Assembly (NCBI GenBank): GCA_905233215.1
Contig: CAJODC010000001.1
Location: 1 to 58,991 of the forward strand
DNA: 58,991 nucleotides
Direction: 5' to 3'
DNA from: an uncultured Synergistales bacterium
GTDB taxonomy: Bacteria; Synergistota; Synergistia; Synergistales; Aminobacteriaceae
Shown here in pieces: positions 33,515 through 41,871 of this stretch (position 1 is the stretch's first letter; each line of letters starts with the position of its first letter). The notes beneath the pieces were generated by a model. It was not told the origin of the DNA, did no database searches, and worked only from the letters and a program-made list of their open reading frames with translations. A program made the position numbers and the translations under genes.

Positions 33515-34473
33515 TCAGGCCGAGAAGACTCAGAGTTACTCAATCAATCAGGGACATGACAGCGGAAACGAGATTGTCGCCGTCAATGTTCGTCTACCCT
33601 GTTTTCGTTCGAGAGGGTCATAACATCATCGAGGACATTCCAGCGATGCCGGGACAGAAGCGTTACAGCCCCGACACATTGCCGAGAGTACTCGAAAGAG
33701 CCGTGAAGAATCGAATCGGCGGTGTGTTAATGTTCGGCATTCCTGAGCATAAAGACGATGAAGGCTCTGAGGCGTGGCGAGATGACGGAGCAGTTCAAAC
33801 GGCGATAAGGACGGCGAAGAGAGAATTTCCCGATTTGACGGTGATAGCTGATGTGTGCTTGTGCGAATACACTTCACACGGTCATTGCGGATTGTTGAAC
33901 GGCAACAAGGTCGATAATGATTCGACTCTCGAAGTTCTCGCAAAGGCTGCTGTCTCACATGCCCGGGCAGGAGCGGACATTGTAGCACCGTCTGACATGA
34001 TGGACGGACACACTGCCGTTATTCGTTCTGCTCTTGACGCTGAGAATTTCGCCGACACTCTGATTATGTCCTACGCCGTGAAGTATGCCAGCGCATTCTA
34101 CGGGCCTTTCAGGGAAGCGGCCGGGTCAGCTCCTTCATTCGGCGACAGAAAATCATACCAGATGGACTCACGAAATGTCAGGGAAGCCGTCAAAGAGGCG
34201 TTGCTTGACGTTGAAGAAGGCTCGGACATCATAATAGTGAAACCGGGTATGCCTTATCTTGACGTTTTGAAGACCGTGAAAGATGCCGTGAATGTTCCGG
34301 TAGCGTCTTACTGTGTCAGCGGTGAGTATTCGATGATTAAGGCAGCGAGTGAAAGAGGCTGGCTTGACGAGAGGAGAATTGCGACTGAAGCGGCGTTTTG
34401 TCTTGCAAGAGGAGGAGCGGACATTATCATAACTTATCACGCTCTCGAACTTTCCGAATGGATCAGGGAGTAG
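33508..34473 (+). CDS. hemB: porphobilinogen synthase (delta-aminolevulinate dehydratase)
   Basis: A 321-residue HemB. It joins two 5-aminolevulinates to porphobilinogen, the second committed step in tetrapyrroles. DVCLCEYTSHGHCG (about residues 112-125) holds the zinc-binding cysteines (CxC and a His/Cys), and MSYAVKYASAFYGPFR and IVKPGMPYLD contain the two catalytic lysines. Length is normal. It may feed cobalamin as well as haem; the cobQ-like gene at 55 kb shows corrinoid interest in this genome. Starts within the end of the epimerase gene. Confidence 0.95.
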   Translation: MLIRPRRLRVTQSIRDMTAETRLSPSMFVYPVFVREGHNIIEDIPAMPGQKRYSPDTLPRVLERAVKNRIGGVLMFGIPEHKDDEGSEAWRDDGAVQTAIRTAKREFPDLTVIADVCLCEYTSHGHCGLLNGNKVDNDSTLEVLAKAAVSHARAGADIVAPSDMMDGHTAVIRSALDAENFADTLIMSYAVKYASAFYGPFREAAGSAPSFGDRKSYQMDSRNVREAVKEALLDVEEGSDIIIVKPGMPYLDVLKTVKDAVNVPVASYCVSGEYSMIKAASERGWLDERRIATEAAFCLARGGADIIITYHALELSEWIRE

Positions 34474-34499
34474 GAATCGTCCTACCCCCTGTTTTTTTT
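34464..34499 (+). terminator. strong terminator shared by hemB and flagellin ends
   Basis: CAGGG-A-GTAGGA and TCCTAC-C-CCCTG form an 11-bp stem with one mismatch, an ATCG loop and eight T. The hemB stop lies within it, and the convergent flagellin stop lies just past it. Confidence 0.9.
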
Positions 34500-36313
34500 C
34501 ACATGTTGATGACGTTCATTATATTCTGTTGATTCTGATTCGCCTGAGTCAGCATTGAGTTTCCTGTCTGACTTAGAATTTGGAACTTCACGAAGTCCAT
34601 ATATTCCGTTGCCATGTCAGCGTCTTTGATTCTGCTCTCTGCTGCCTGAAGGTTGAGGCTTGTTTGAGTGAGACTGTTGGTGTTGTACTCAAGTTCATTC
34701 TGATACGATCCTAATTTTGACCGCTGGACACTGACTCTTCGTATTGCCGCGTCAAGGATAGTGATAGACTTTGAGGCGTTCTCCCTTGTTGTTACGTCAA
34801 CCTTGTCGATGCCGAGCGATTCCGTTCTCATGTCCCCGATGTTGATGTAAATATCCTCGCCCCGTCCCTGTCCAATCTGGAACGCTGTGCTTCTGTCCTG
34901 AATGTGAAGTGTAGTCTCGTAAGCGTTCGTTTCATTGCTGAGGACATAACGTTTTGATGACTCGTTCCATGTTGCTTTGACGTTGGCCATGCAGTCAAAT
35001 TCAACATCAGCGTTCGGGTGAATCACTCCCTGAAGAACGTTTCCGTCTGTTGCCACGTTCTTTGCGAGAACTTTCCCCGTGTGAGCGTCAAAGACTGAAG
35101 CGGTGAATTGATTTTCTTCCGATTTCTGTATCGTCTGAAGTCCGAGAGCGTTAATCAGTCCTTCGCTGTCTGAACTGAAAGTGAGTTCGCCAGCTTTCCC
35201 GGCGATGGCACTGCGTATAATGATTGTGCCTCTTCGGATCTGCATTTCGCTTTTTGCTTCGATAGGCGAGTCGTTCTCGTCAAGTATTATTTTGCCGTCC
35301 GAGTCTCTCTGGTACATCATAACATCTTCATGTGAAAGGACTGACTCTGATGTTCCCTGAGTGCCGTCGGAAATTGTGCAGAAGTTCTCCCTGTTGTCGG
35401 CGTATTGAGCCTGTCCGAGACCGTCAGCGATTGCGTCATTGATTTTTTTCCTGACATCATCGACAGTATCACCGCCGTACACGACAACATCAACCGTCTT
35501 TCCGTCCCCTTGAGTGATTCTGATTGTCTGAGGCTCTGTGAAGTATGACACTCCGCTTGCGTTGGTGAAACTCTTTATGTGTTCAAGCGTTGCAGGGTGG
35601 AGTCTCTTTTCGCTGACTGACACGGTAACTTCGATTTTGTTGCCCTTGTCGTCAAGCACAAAATTTCCGTCTTTGTCCCGCTTGTATGTTGTCTCGGTCA
35701 ACGGTATTTCTTCAACAGTGTCAAGCTCTATGATGTTGCTCTTCTGAATTTGATTCTGGCCGGGTTTGGCACGGACTTGGATTTTGTAATTTCCTTCGGT
35801 TAGTTTACGCTGTGAATATTTGTCAATGGCTGTAATCGCTCCTGAAACTTTGAGCTTTGTGCTTGAGCTGTCCGATGACCATTGAGCCGTTGAGCTTCCG
35901 TCAAGAAGTCTTTTACCGTTGAAAGTTGTTGACGATACTGCGCCGTCAATATTCTTTCGGAGTTCTTCAATCTCGGTCTGAATATAGCTTCTGTCCTGAG
36001 CCGTCAATGAGTCATTAGCTGCCTGAACTGAAAGCTCCCTCATTCTTTGAAGCGTTGAGTTAATCTGACTGAGTCCCCCTTCAGCCGTTTGAAGCATTGA
36101 TATACCGTCCTGAGAATTTTTTATGGCACGGTCAACCGCTGCAGCCTGAGCCGACATGCTTAGGCCGAGAGCGAATCCCGAAGCATCGTCAACAGCCATA
36201 GCGGCCTTGAGACCTGTAGAGAGGGCACGGGCGGTTTTCTCGATAGCTTTGTTAGTGGCAGTAAGGGCGTTCATAGTGAGGTTAATGGTGTTGCCGGTAT
36301 TGCCTATCATCAT
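34499..36313 (-). CDS. flagellin with large central variable insertion
   Basis: A 604-residue flagellin. The N-terminal D0/D1 domain (residues 1-140: ALSTGLKAAMAVDDASGFALG, then LQRMRELSVQAANDSLT, the Toll-like receptor 5 contact) and the C-terminal D1/D0 (about 520-604: QNELEYNTNSLTQTSLNL, AESRIKDADMATEYMDFV, SMLTQANQNQQN) are well kept. The 380 central residues are hydrophilic, repetitive in type (VTVSVSEKRL, KLKVSGAITAID) and make the surface-exposed D2/D3. It is made at the cell pole and exported by the flagellar type III system. The start is the first of two ATGs at 36313, with AGGAGG about 12 bases upstream. No other flagellar gene is near. A sigma-28-like promoter is present. Confidence 0.92.
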   Translation of the reverse strand: MMIGNTGNTINLTMNALTATNKAIEKTARALSTGLKAAMAVDDASGFALGLSMSAQAAAVDRAIKNSQDGISMLQTAEGGLSQINSTLQRMRELSVQAANDSLTAQDRSYIQTEIEELRKNIDGAVSSTTFNGKRLLDGSSTAQWSSDSSSTKLKVSGAITAIDKYSQRKLTEGNYKIQVRAKPGQNQIQKSNIIELDTVEEIPLTETTYKRDKDGNFVLDDKGNKIEVTVSVSEKRLHPATLEHIKSFTNASGVSYFTEPQTIRITQGDGKTVDVVVYGGDTVDDVRKKINDAIADGLGQAQYADNRENFCTISDGTQGTSESVLSHEDVMMYQRDSDGKIILDENDSPIEAKSEMQIRRGTIIIRSAIAGKAGELTFSSDSEGLINALGLQTIQKSEENQFTASVFDAHTGKVLAKNVATDGNVLQGVIHPNADVEFDCMANVKATWNESSKRYVLSNETNAYETTLHIQDRSTAFQIGQGRGEDIYINIGDMRTESLGIDKVDVTTRENASKSITILDAAIRRVSVQRSKLGSYQNELEYNTNSLTQTSLNLQAAESRIKDADMATEYMDFVKFQILSQTGNSMLTQANQNQQNIMNVINM

Positions 36314-36358
36314 GATAAATTTCTGCCTCCTGCTGTGAAAATTATAGCTCCATTTAGT

Positions 36359-36386
36359 TTTTCGGCAGGCGAAACGTTAATTTTTA
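36359..36386 (-). promoter_or_regulatory. sigma-28 (FliA/SigD) type promoter of flagellin
   Basis: On the minus strand TAAA (36383-36386), a 16-base spacer and GCCGAAAA (36359-36366) match the TAAA-N15/16-GCCGATAA flagellar consensus. It overlaps the end of the aldo/keto reductase gene and lies about 45 bases before the flagellin start. A TATAAT (GAGCTATAATT) lies a little further downstream. Confidence 0.6.
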
Positions 36387-37532
36387 CAGCCCGAAAATTC
36401 TCTTTGCCTCTCTCATGTTCTCCCTGATACTGACATCGAAGGGACATCGTTTTTCGCAGGCACCGCACTGAACGCACTCGCCAGCGTGATGTTCGAGGAG
36501 CCTGTAATGTTCCCTGACAGTTTCGGGAATGTTCTTGGCGGATTGAGCGAGGTTGAGGAATTTTGTTACTGAAGCGATGTCGATTTTGACTGGGCAAGGC
36601 TGACAGTGTGAACAGTACATGCAATGACCCTTCCAGCTTATTTTTGGGAATGACGAGAGAGCTACGGCGTAATCTCTTTCGCTTTCCGAAGCGTTTTCGT
36701 AAGCGACAGACTCCTTCAACTGTTCAACGCTGTGAGCCCCGGCCAGTACGCAAGAGACAGCAGGACGGCTCAAGGCGTAAGCGATGCACTGATTGACGGT
36801 GAGGGCAGCGGAAGCCGGAGACATTTCAGCACTCAGAAGGTCGCCGCCTCCAAAACATTTCATGACGGTGATACCGACTCCGAGTCTCTGGCAAGTCTCG
36901 TATAATTTCTGACGTTCCGGATTCATGTTGGTGAGGTGGCCTGCGTAATGTTCATCGGCCCAAAGGTCTTCAACGTCTTCGCTTGCTGGCTGAAGGTCGT
37001 AACATGGATTGACGGAGAACATTAACACCTCGATAGAATTGCTCTCGACAGCTTTCAACGCTACTTGAGGATTATGAGAACTGAGGCCGATGTGATGAAT
37101 TTTTCCTGACGCTTTCAATTCACGGGCGTAATCGAGTATGCCGTTGTTGATGATAGTATCCCAGTCGCTTAGAGCATCGCAGTAGTGTATCATTCCGACA
37201 TCAATATAATCTGTCTGTAAGAGAGTCAACATTTCGTTGAAGCCTTCTTTGACTTCAGCGAGGTTTCTGGTGCGCAGGTACTGTTCATTTTTCCAGACTG
37301 AACAGAGATGAGACTGAACGATGAATTTTTCGCGCCTGCCTTTGAGAGCATTGCCTATGGCTGAACGTAACTGAGGGTCAGATGCGTAGAGGTCAAAATA
37401 ATTTACGCCTGCTTCTTCTGCAAAGTCGAGAAGTTTTCCGCACATCGAATAATTTTCTTCTGTCATTCCCTCACAGCCGAGAGCGATTTCGCTGACATTG
37501 AGTCCTGTTGCGCCTAATTCACGGTAATTCAA
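36384..37532 (-). CDS. aldo/keto reductase with C-terminal ferredoxin-like 4Fe-4S domain
   Basis: A 382-residue protein: an aldo/keto reductase barrel (residues 1-285; YRELGATGLNVSEIALG start, catalytic Asp/Tyr/Lys/His region with FDLYASDP and VQSHLC) followed by two clusters, CMYCSHCQPCPVKI (about 303-316) and CVQCGACEKRCPF (about 350-362). It probably couples NAD(P)H to iron-sulfur electron carriers, as in Clostridia and Synergistota. The stop lies inside the flagellin promoter region. A MerR regulator gene sits 37 bases upstream on the same strand and probably controls it. Confidence 0.9.
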   Translation of the reverse strand: MNYRELGATGLNVSEIALGCEGMTEENYSMCGKLLDFAEEAGVNYFDLYASDPQLRSAIGNALKGRREKFIVQSHLCSVWKNEQYLRTRNLAEVKEGFNEMLTLLQTDYIDVGMIHYCDALSDWDTIINNGILDYARELKASGKIHHIGLSSHNPQVALKAVESNSIEVLMFSVNPCYDLQPASEDVEDLWADEHYAGHLTNMNPERQKLYETCQRLGVGITVMKCFGGGDLLSAEMSPASAALTVNQCIAYALSRPAVSCVLAGAHSVEQLKESVAYENASESERDYAVALSSFPKISWKGHCMYCSHCQPCPVKIDIASVTKFLNLAQSAKNIPETVREHYRLLEHHAGECVQCGACEKRCPFDVSIRENMREAKRIFGL

Positions 37533-37569
37533 AAAAATTTCCCCCTCTTAATATTCTGATGAAATTATA

Positions 37570-38016
37570 TCAGGGCTTTTTGAGGAGATTTTCGCGTGCT
37601 TTTCGGAACTTTTCGGGAATTTCCGACGCGCTCAATTTTTTCATGGCCGACTCGCTTCCGGCCTCACATGCTTTTTCGTAGTACCAGCATTTATACTCAA
37701 TGACATCGAGAACGCCCTGAAGGTCTTGAAGTTCCTGCCTGAGAATTTCGCGCCTCTTTCTGAAAATTTCAAGCCGTCCTGTGAGAGCTTCATTCTTACC
37801 GGCCATGTCTATGAAGTTTTTGATTTCTTTGATAGAGAGTCCCGAACGTTTGAGGCATTCAATGAGTCTCAACTGTCCGTAATCGTCATCGCTGAAGATT
37901 CTTTCGTTGTTTCTGTTGCGTTCTAAGTCGGGGAGGAGTCCCTGCTTGTCGTAATATCTGAGTGTTGAAGCAGGGAGTCCTGTGAGTTTTGACATGTCTT
38001 TGATTGTGTAAGGCAA
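37570..38016 (-). CDS. MerR-family transcriptional regulator
   Basis: A 148-residue MerR protein. The N-terminal winged HTH is YTIKDMSKLTGLPASTLRYYDKQGLLP (residues 3-29), followed by an effector/dimer helix with SGLSIKEIKNFIDM and a coiled coil. MerR proteins twist the spacing of the promoter and switch on by ligand or oxidation. The downstream gene, the iron-sulfur aldo/keto reductase, is on the same strand 37 bases away, so an aldehyde- or oxidant-sensing circuit is likely. The C-terminal Cys (CWYYEKAC) may sense, but this is a guess. Confidence 0.9.
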   Translation of the reverse strand: MPYTIKDMSKLTGLPASTLRYYDKQGLLPDLERNRNNERIFSDDDYGQLRLIECLKRSGLSIKEIKNFIDMAGKNEALTGRLEIFRKRREILRQELQDLQGVLDVIEYKCWYYEKACEAGSESAMKKLSASEIPEKFRKARENLLKKP

Positions 38017-38077
38017 AAATTATTCCTCCAGTCCGTGAGATGAGATAATTTTAACGCCTTTCACAAGAGATGAAGCA

Positions 38078-38271
38078 TTAAGCGTTTACTGTTTCAGCGA
38101 GTTCTCGAACCCTATCAAGCGTCAAGTGGCAAATTTTCGCAATGTCTTCAAACGCCATATTGCCGAGCTTAATTAAACTGAGTGCAATATTTTCACAAGT
38201 ATCAGTGCGTACTTTCGCTTTCATTTCTTCTAATGCTTTCACAGCCACGACATCTCCATTGCGTTCAAAGA
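38078..38271 (-). pseudogene. duplicated C-terminal tail of the Rpn/PDDEXK gene
   Basis: A frame from about 38265 down to the TAA at 38078-38080 encodes EMKAKVRTDTCENIAL and ends LTLDRVRELAETVNA. It aligns residue by residue with the end of the next copy upstream (EMKAKERADACENIAL, ending LTLEQVKNLAATVNA). It is in another reading frame and has no start of its own, so it is a remnant of a tandem copy whose front part is gone. Confidence 0.65.
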
Positions 38272-39069
38272 TTATGCGTTTACCGTTGCAGCGAGATTCT
38301 TGACCTGTTCTAATGTCAAGTTGCAGACTTTTGCAATGTCTTCAAGCGTATTCTTGCCGAGCTTGATAAAACCGAGTGCAATATTTTCACAAGCATCAGC
38401 ACGTTCTTTCGCTTTCATCTCCGCTATTGCCTTCATAATTCCATCATCTCCCTTGAGCTTCTCCGCACGTTCCATTATATCGGTATAATACCATTCCTTC
38501 GGATTCCTGCACCTCAAATCATGTATCAGCTTCCCTAGTGCCGTGCCTGTGTCCTTGTGGGAAGTGTTCACATAGATTATTTTCGTTCCGTCATTGAATG
38601 GCCTGCTCACCTCTCGGATTACACGCTCTATCGTGTACAGCGGTCTTCTGCCTCGAAGAACATCTGTTCTCGTGATGAATATTACGACACGTTCACGTTT
38701 CTACAGCTCAGAATACTTCTCCGTCTTCTTCAGTGTCCTCACCGTCATCATCGAGCTGTAGTAATCCGCTCTTTGGGGACTCGCTCCGTCAGCGTCATTC
38801 TGAAACTCAATATCATACTGTCTGCCCTCAGAGTCTACAGCGTAAACGTCAAACCTAACGCCGTGAGAATCTTCAAATCCCTTGAACTTTTCTTGAACGC
38901 TCACAGACATAACGATTAAGTCAGGCTTGTCCATGATTATGCGCAAAACTTTTTGAACAGCAGGAATATTATCCTCAAAGAAAGCACGCATGAAATCATT
39001 ATCCATCAGCGTGGTTTCCTTAAATTCCCTTATCTGTTCAGGAGTAACCGCAAACTTTTCACCGCTCAT
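38272..39069 (-). pseudogene. Rpn/PD-(D/E)XK nuclease-family transposase-like gene interrupted by an in-frame stop
   Basis: Two ORFs on the minus strand share one frame. The first (from 39069) encodes DNDFMRAFFEDNIPAVQKVL and a PDDEXK-like RFDVYAVDSEGRQYDIEFQ. A TAG at 38701-38703 interrupts it: YSEL*KRERVVIFITR. The frame then runs on through TRTDVLRGRRPLYTIERVI, FNDGTKIIYVNTS to a TAA at 38272. Rpn (PDDEXK_2) proteins are about 270-310 residues and read through this point. The gene is thus probably a pseudogene, unless the stop is a sequence error or recoded. It lies between a MerR gene and the LplT-like transporter. Confidence 0.8.
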
Positions 39070-39081
39070 CTCGCCAGCACC

Positions 39082-40341
39082 TCAAAGCCTCCCAACAAGC
39101 AGTCCGACAATAAACGTCGTCGGTCCCATCGTCAGGAAAATTTGAGGAATGCTCAAGCCCGTTGAGATTAACACGCTCGCCATCACAGCGGCTACAGCCA
39201 TGAAGATTGAGTCCGAAATGTTTGAACACGCTATCACTCCAGACACTTTGTCGCCCGCTTCCGTCTGCATCACAGCGTACAACGGCACAATGTACAGTCC
39301 TCCGCAGAAAGCTATCACGAACAGGCACGCAGTGATCATGAAATTCTCAGGCCTCGTGAAAAATTCCCACGCTCCGATTACCGGCGTTCCTTCTGGGACT
39401 GGCGGACGGCTGCTCGCATACCACAGCAACACGCTCGCAATCGCTATACCGTACGCAGCGGAAGGAACGTATTTCGCCGTTATCTTGCCCTTGAGCAATG
39501 AGTCGCAGAACATAGAGCCTATTCCTATTCCGCATGAGAATATCGCAAGAAACGCTGTTGCTACACTCTCATCAGCTCCGAGATTCATCTTCGCGTACGT
39601 TGGAACTTGCGCCAAAAATACCGACCCAACAAGCCAGAACCACGAAATCGCCAGCATTGCCCCGAAAACTTTTTTCATCGGGTAAACTTCTCCGAACATT
39701 TCAGCAGTCCTTCTCACAATTCTGAACGACACTTCACGTGATGGGTCAATCGGTTTCGTTGGAGGTATGAACATTGACGACAGCCAGCCGAGTGCAGCTA
39801 TTGTTACGGCAAGACCGCCGACCAAATATATGCCGTTGTCGCGCAGAATCATCATTCCTCCCGCTATTGTTCCAGTCAAAATAGCGAGGTACGTTCCCAT
39901 TTGAATCAATCCGTTTCCGGCGATTAGTTCTTCTTCTCTGAGGTGCTGAGGGAGTATGCTGTACTTGGCCGGTGAAAAGAACGCTGACTGCGCTCCCATC
40001 ATGAACAGTACAGCCATCAAGAGCCATGCGTTACCGAGCCAGAACCCAAACGCCGCTCCCGACATCACGACAATCTCAGCGAACTTCACCCAGCGCATCA
40101 GAGTCGAACGGTCATACTTATCGGCAAGATCGCTGGCTGTTGGAGCGAACACAAAGAACGGCAGTATAAACACTCCGGCAGCAGCATTCACCAAAATTCT
40201 CGGGTCAACACCGGCTGCATCGCCAATACGGTAAGTGATCAACATCATTAACGCACTCTTGAAGAAATTATCGTTAAACGCTCCCAAGAACTGCGTCAGG
40301 AACAACGGCATAAAACGTTTCACAAAAAATAATTTGAACAC
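39082..40341 (-). CDS. MFS transporter, LplT-like
   Basis: A 419-residue protein with about 12 hydrophobic helices. The N-terminus (FLTQFLGAFNDNFFKSALM) and loop DLADKYDRSTLMRW match LplT-like lysophospholipid transporters of the major facilitator superfamily. LplT brings lysophospholipids into the inner leaflet for re-acylation. The Aas acyltransferase that is often fused or adjacent is not in this window. Overlaps the start of cysS by 1 base (ends 40341). Confidence 0.85.
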   Translation of the reverse strand: MFKLFFVKRFMPLFLTQFLGAFNDNFFKSALMMLITYRIGDAAGVDPRILVNAAAGVFILPFFVFAPTASDLADKYDRSTLMRWVKFAEIVVMSGAAFGFWLGNAWLLMAVLFMMGAQSAFFSPAKYSILPQHLREEELIAGNGLIQMGTYLAILTGTIAGGMMILRDNGIYLVGGLAVTIAALGWLSSMFIPPTKPIDPSREVSFRIVRRTAEMFGEVYPMKKVFGAMLAISWFWLVGSVFLAQVPTYAKMNLGADESVATAFLAIFSCGIGIGSMFCDSLLKGKITAKYVPSAAYGIAIASVLLWYASSRPPVPEGTPVIGAWEFFTRPENFMITACLFVIAFCGGLYIVPLYAVMQTEAGDKVSGVIACSNISDSIFMAVAAVMASVLISTGLSIPQIFLTMGPTTFIVGLLVGRL

Positions 40342-41768
40342 TATAATTCACGCTTCCATTTCGTACCCTGCGGAGTGTCCTCAAGAACTATCCCACGTGC
40401 CTTCAGCGAGTCTCTTATCTCGTCAGACCTTGCGAAATTCTTTGACTTCCTAGCTTCTGCTCTCTCTTGAATCAGTCTCTCAATCTCTGCTGACTCTTCA
40501 TCGTGTTCACTCTCAGCAAAATCTTCACCAATCACGCCGAGTATCGAGTCGTATTCGTCAAGAGCTTTTTTCGACAGTGTGAAAAATTCTTCGGGCAGTG
40601 TCTCATTCTCCTTGAGGCTTGTGTTGATCAGGTAGACGACATCAAACAATACTCCCATCGCTGCAGCAGTGTTGAAATCGTCATTCATTGCCTCAGAAAA
40701 TTTAGCGTGAAGTTCGTCAAGCTCCTTCCTGTAACCGTCAACATCAAAATTTGACTCGCCCTTTCTCGTTTTTGCGGCGAAATCTAAATCGCTCCGGCAG
40801 TTTCTCAGTCTCTCTACACCTGCTGAAGCCTGTTCAAGCGACTCGGGCGTGAAATTTATCGGGCTTCTGTAATGTGCGCTCAACATGAAAAATCTTATCG
40901 CTAAAGGCGGATACTTCTTGAGTGCGTCTCTTGCTGTAACAAAATTTCCGAGAGACTTGGCCATTTTCTCACTGTCAATCAGAAGGAAGCCGTTATGAAG
41001 CCAATAGTTGACGAAGGGTTTTCCTGAATTTGACGCTGCCTCGCTCTGAGCCGCTTCGTTCTCGTGGTGCGGAAACATCAAATCAACACCGCCGGAATGA
41101 ATGTCGATGTTATCGCCGAGATATTTTGACGACATCGCAGAACATTCTATGTGCCAGCCCGGACGGCCTTTGCCCCAAGGACTCGGCCATGAAGGCTCGC
41201 CGGGTTTTTCGGCTTTCCATAGGGCGAAATCGAGGGGATCTCTTTTCTTTTCACCGGGTTCGATCCTTGCGCCTGCTTCGAGGTCTTCGAGATTCTGCTT
41301 GCACAGTGAGCCGTATTTCGGCCAGCTCTGAATATCAAAGTAAACATCTCCGTTTGACTCGTAAGCGTGGCCGTTGGCGATGATTCTCTCAATCGTTGAA
41401 ATTATTTCGGGTATATGCTCGGTTGCTCTCGGCGAAACGTCAGGCCGTTTTATTCCGAGTGCGTCAGCGTCCTTGTTGTATTCGGCGATGAATCTCTCGG
41501 CAAGTTCGGCGACTGTTATGCCTTCCCTTTTCGCACGGTGTATCATCTTGTCGTCAATGTCCGTGAAATTCTGCACGAACGTTACGTCATAACCTTCATG
41601 TTCAAGCCAGCGTCTTAGAACGTCAAAAACGATGAAGGGTCTTGCGTTCCCGATGTGGAAAAAGTCATAGACTGTCGGCCCGCATGAGTAGAAACTGACT
41701 TTGCCGGGCGTTATCGGCGTGAAGGGTTCTTTTTTTCTCGTGAGGTCGTTGAATAGTACGAGACTCAA
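40341..41768 (-). CDS. cysS: cysteinyl-tRNA synthetase
   Basis: A 475-residue class Ia synthetase. GPTVYDFFHIGNARPF (about residues 30-45) with HIGN and KMAKSLGN (about 265-272; the usual KMSKS has Ser replaced by Ala) are the ATP signatures; CSAMSSKYLG, HHENE and the zinc Cys/His set are present. The start is TTG 41768 with AAAGGA upstream. It ends overlapping the LplT-like gene, so the two are coupled. Preceded by a terminator. Confidence 0.93.
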   Translation of the reverse strand: MSLVLFNDLTRKKEPFTPITPGKVSFYSCGPTVYDFFHIGNARPFIVFDVLRRWLEHEGYDVTFVQNFTDIDDKMIHRAKREGITVAELAERFIAEYNKDADALGIKRPDVSPRATEHIPEIISTIERIIANGHAYESNGDVYFDIQSWPKYGSLCKQNLEDLEAGARIEPGEKKRDPLDFALWKAEKPGEPSWPSPWGKGRPGWHIECSAMSSKYLGDNIDIHSGGVDLMFPHHENEAAQSEAASNSGKPFVNYWLHNGFLLIDSEKMAKSLGNFVTARDALKKYPPLAIRFFMLSAHYRSPINFTPESLEQASAGVERLRNCRSDLDFAAKTRKGESNFDVDGYRKELDELHAKFSEAMNDDFNTAAAMGVLFDVVYLINTSLKENETLPEEFFTLSKKALDEYDSILGVIGEDFAESEHDEESAEIERLIQERAEARKSKNFARSDEIRDSLKARGIVLEDTPQGTKWKREL

Positions 41769-41825
41769 AATTTTTCAATCCTTTCAATTTTTTCTCGTCG
41801 AAATATTTTACATTCAAAGGCAAAA

Positions 41826-41860
41826 AAAATCCCCCCGTCCGTTCATGGACAGAGGGATAT
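41826..41860 (-). terminator. terminator of the TolC operon
   Basis: On the minus strand TCCCTCTGTCC and GGACGGGGGGA make a stem with ATGAAC loop, followed by eight T. It lies just past the Synergist-CTERM gene. Confidence 0.85.
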
Positions 41861-41871
41861 TTTCTTTCGGT

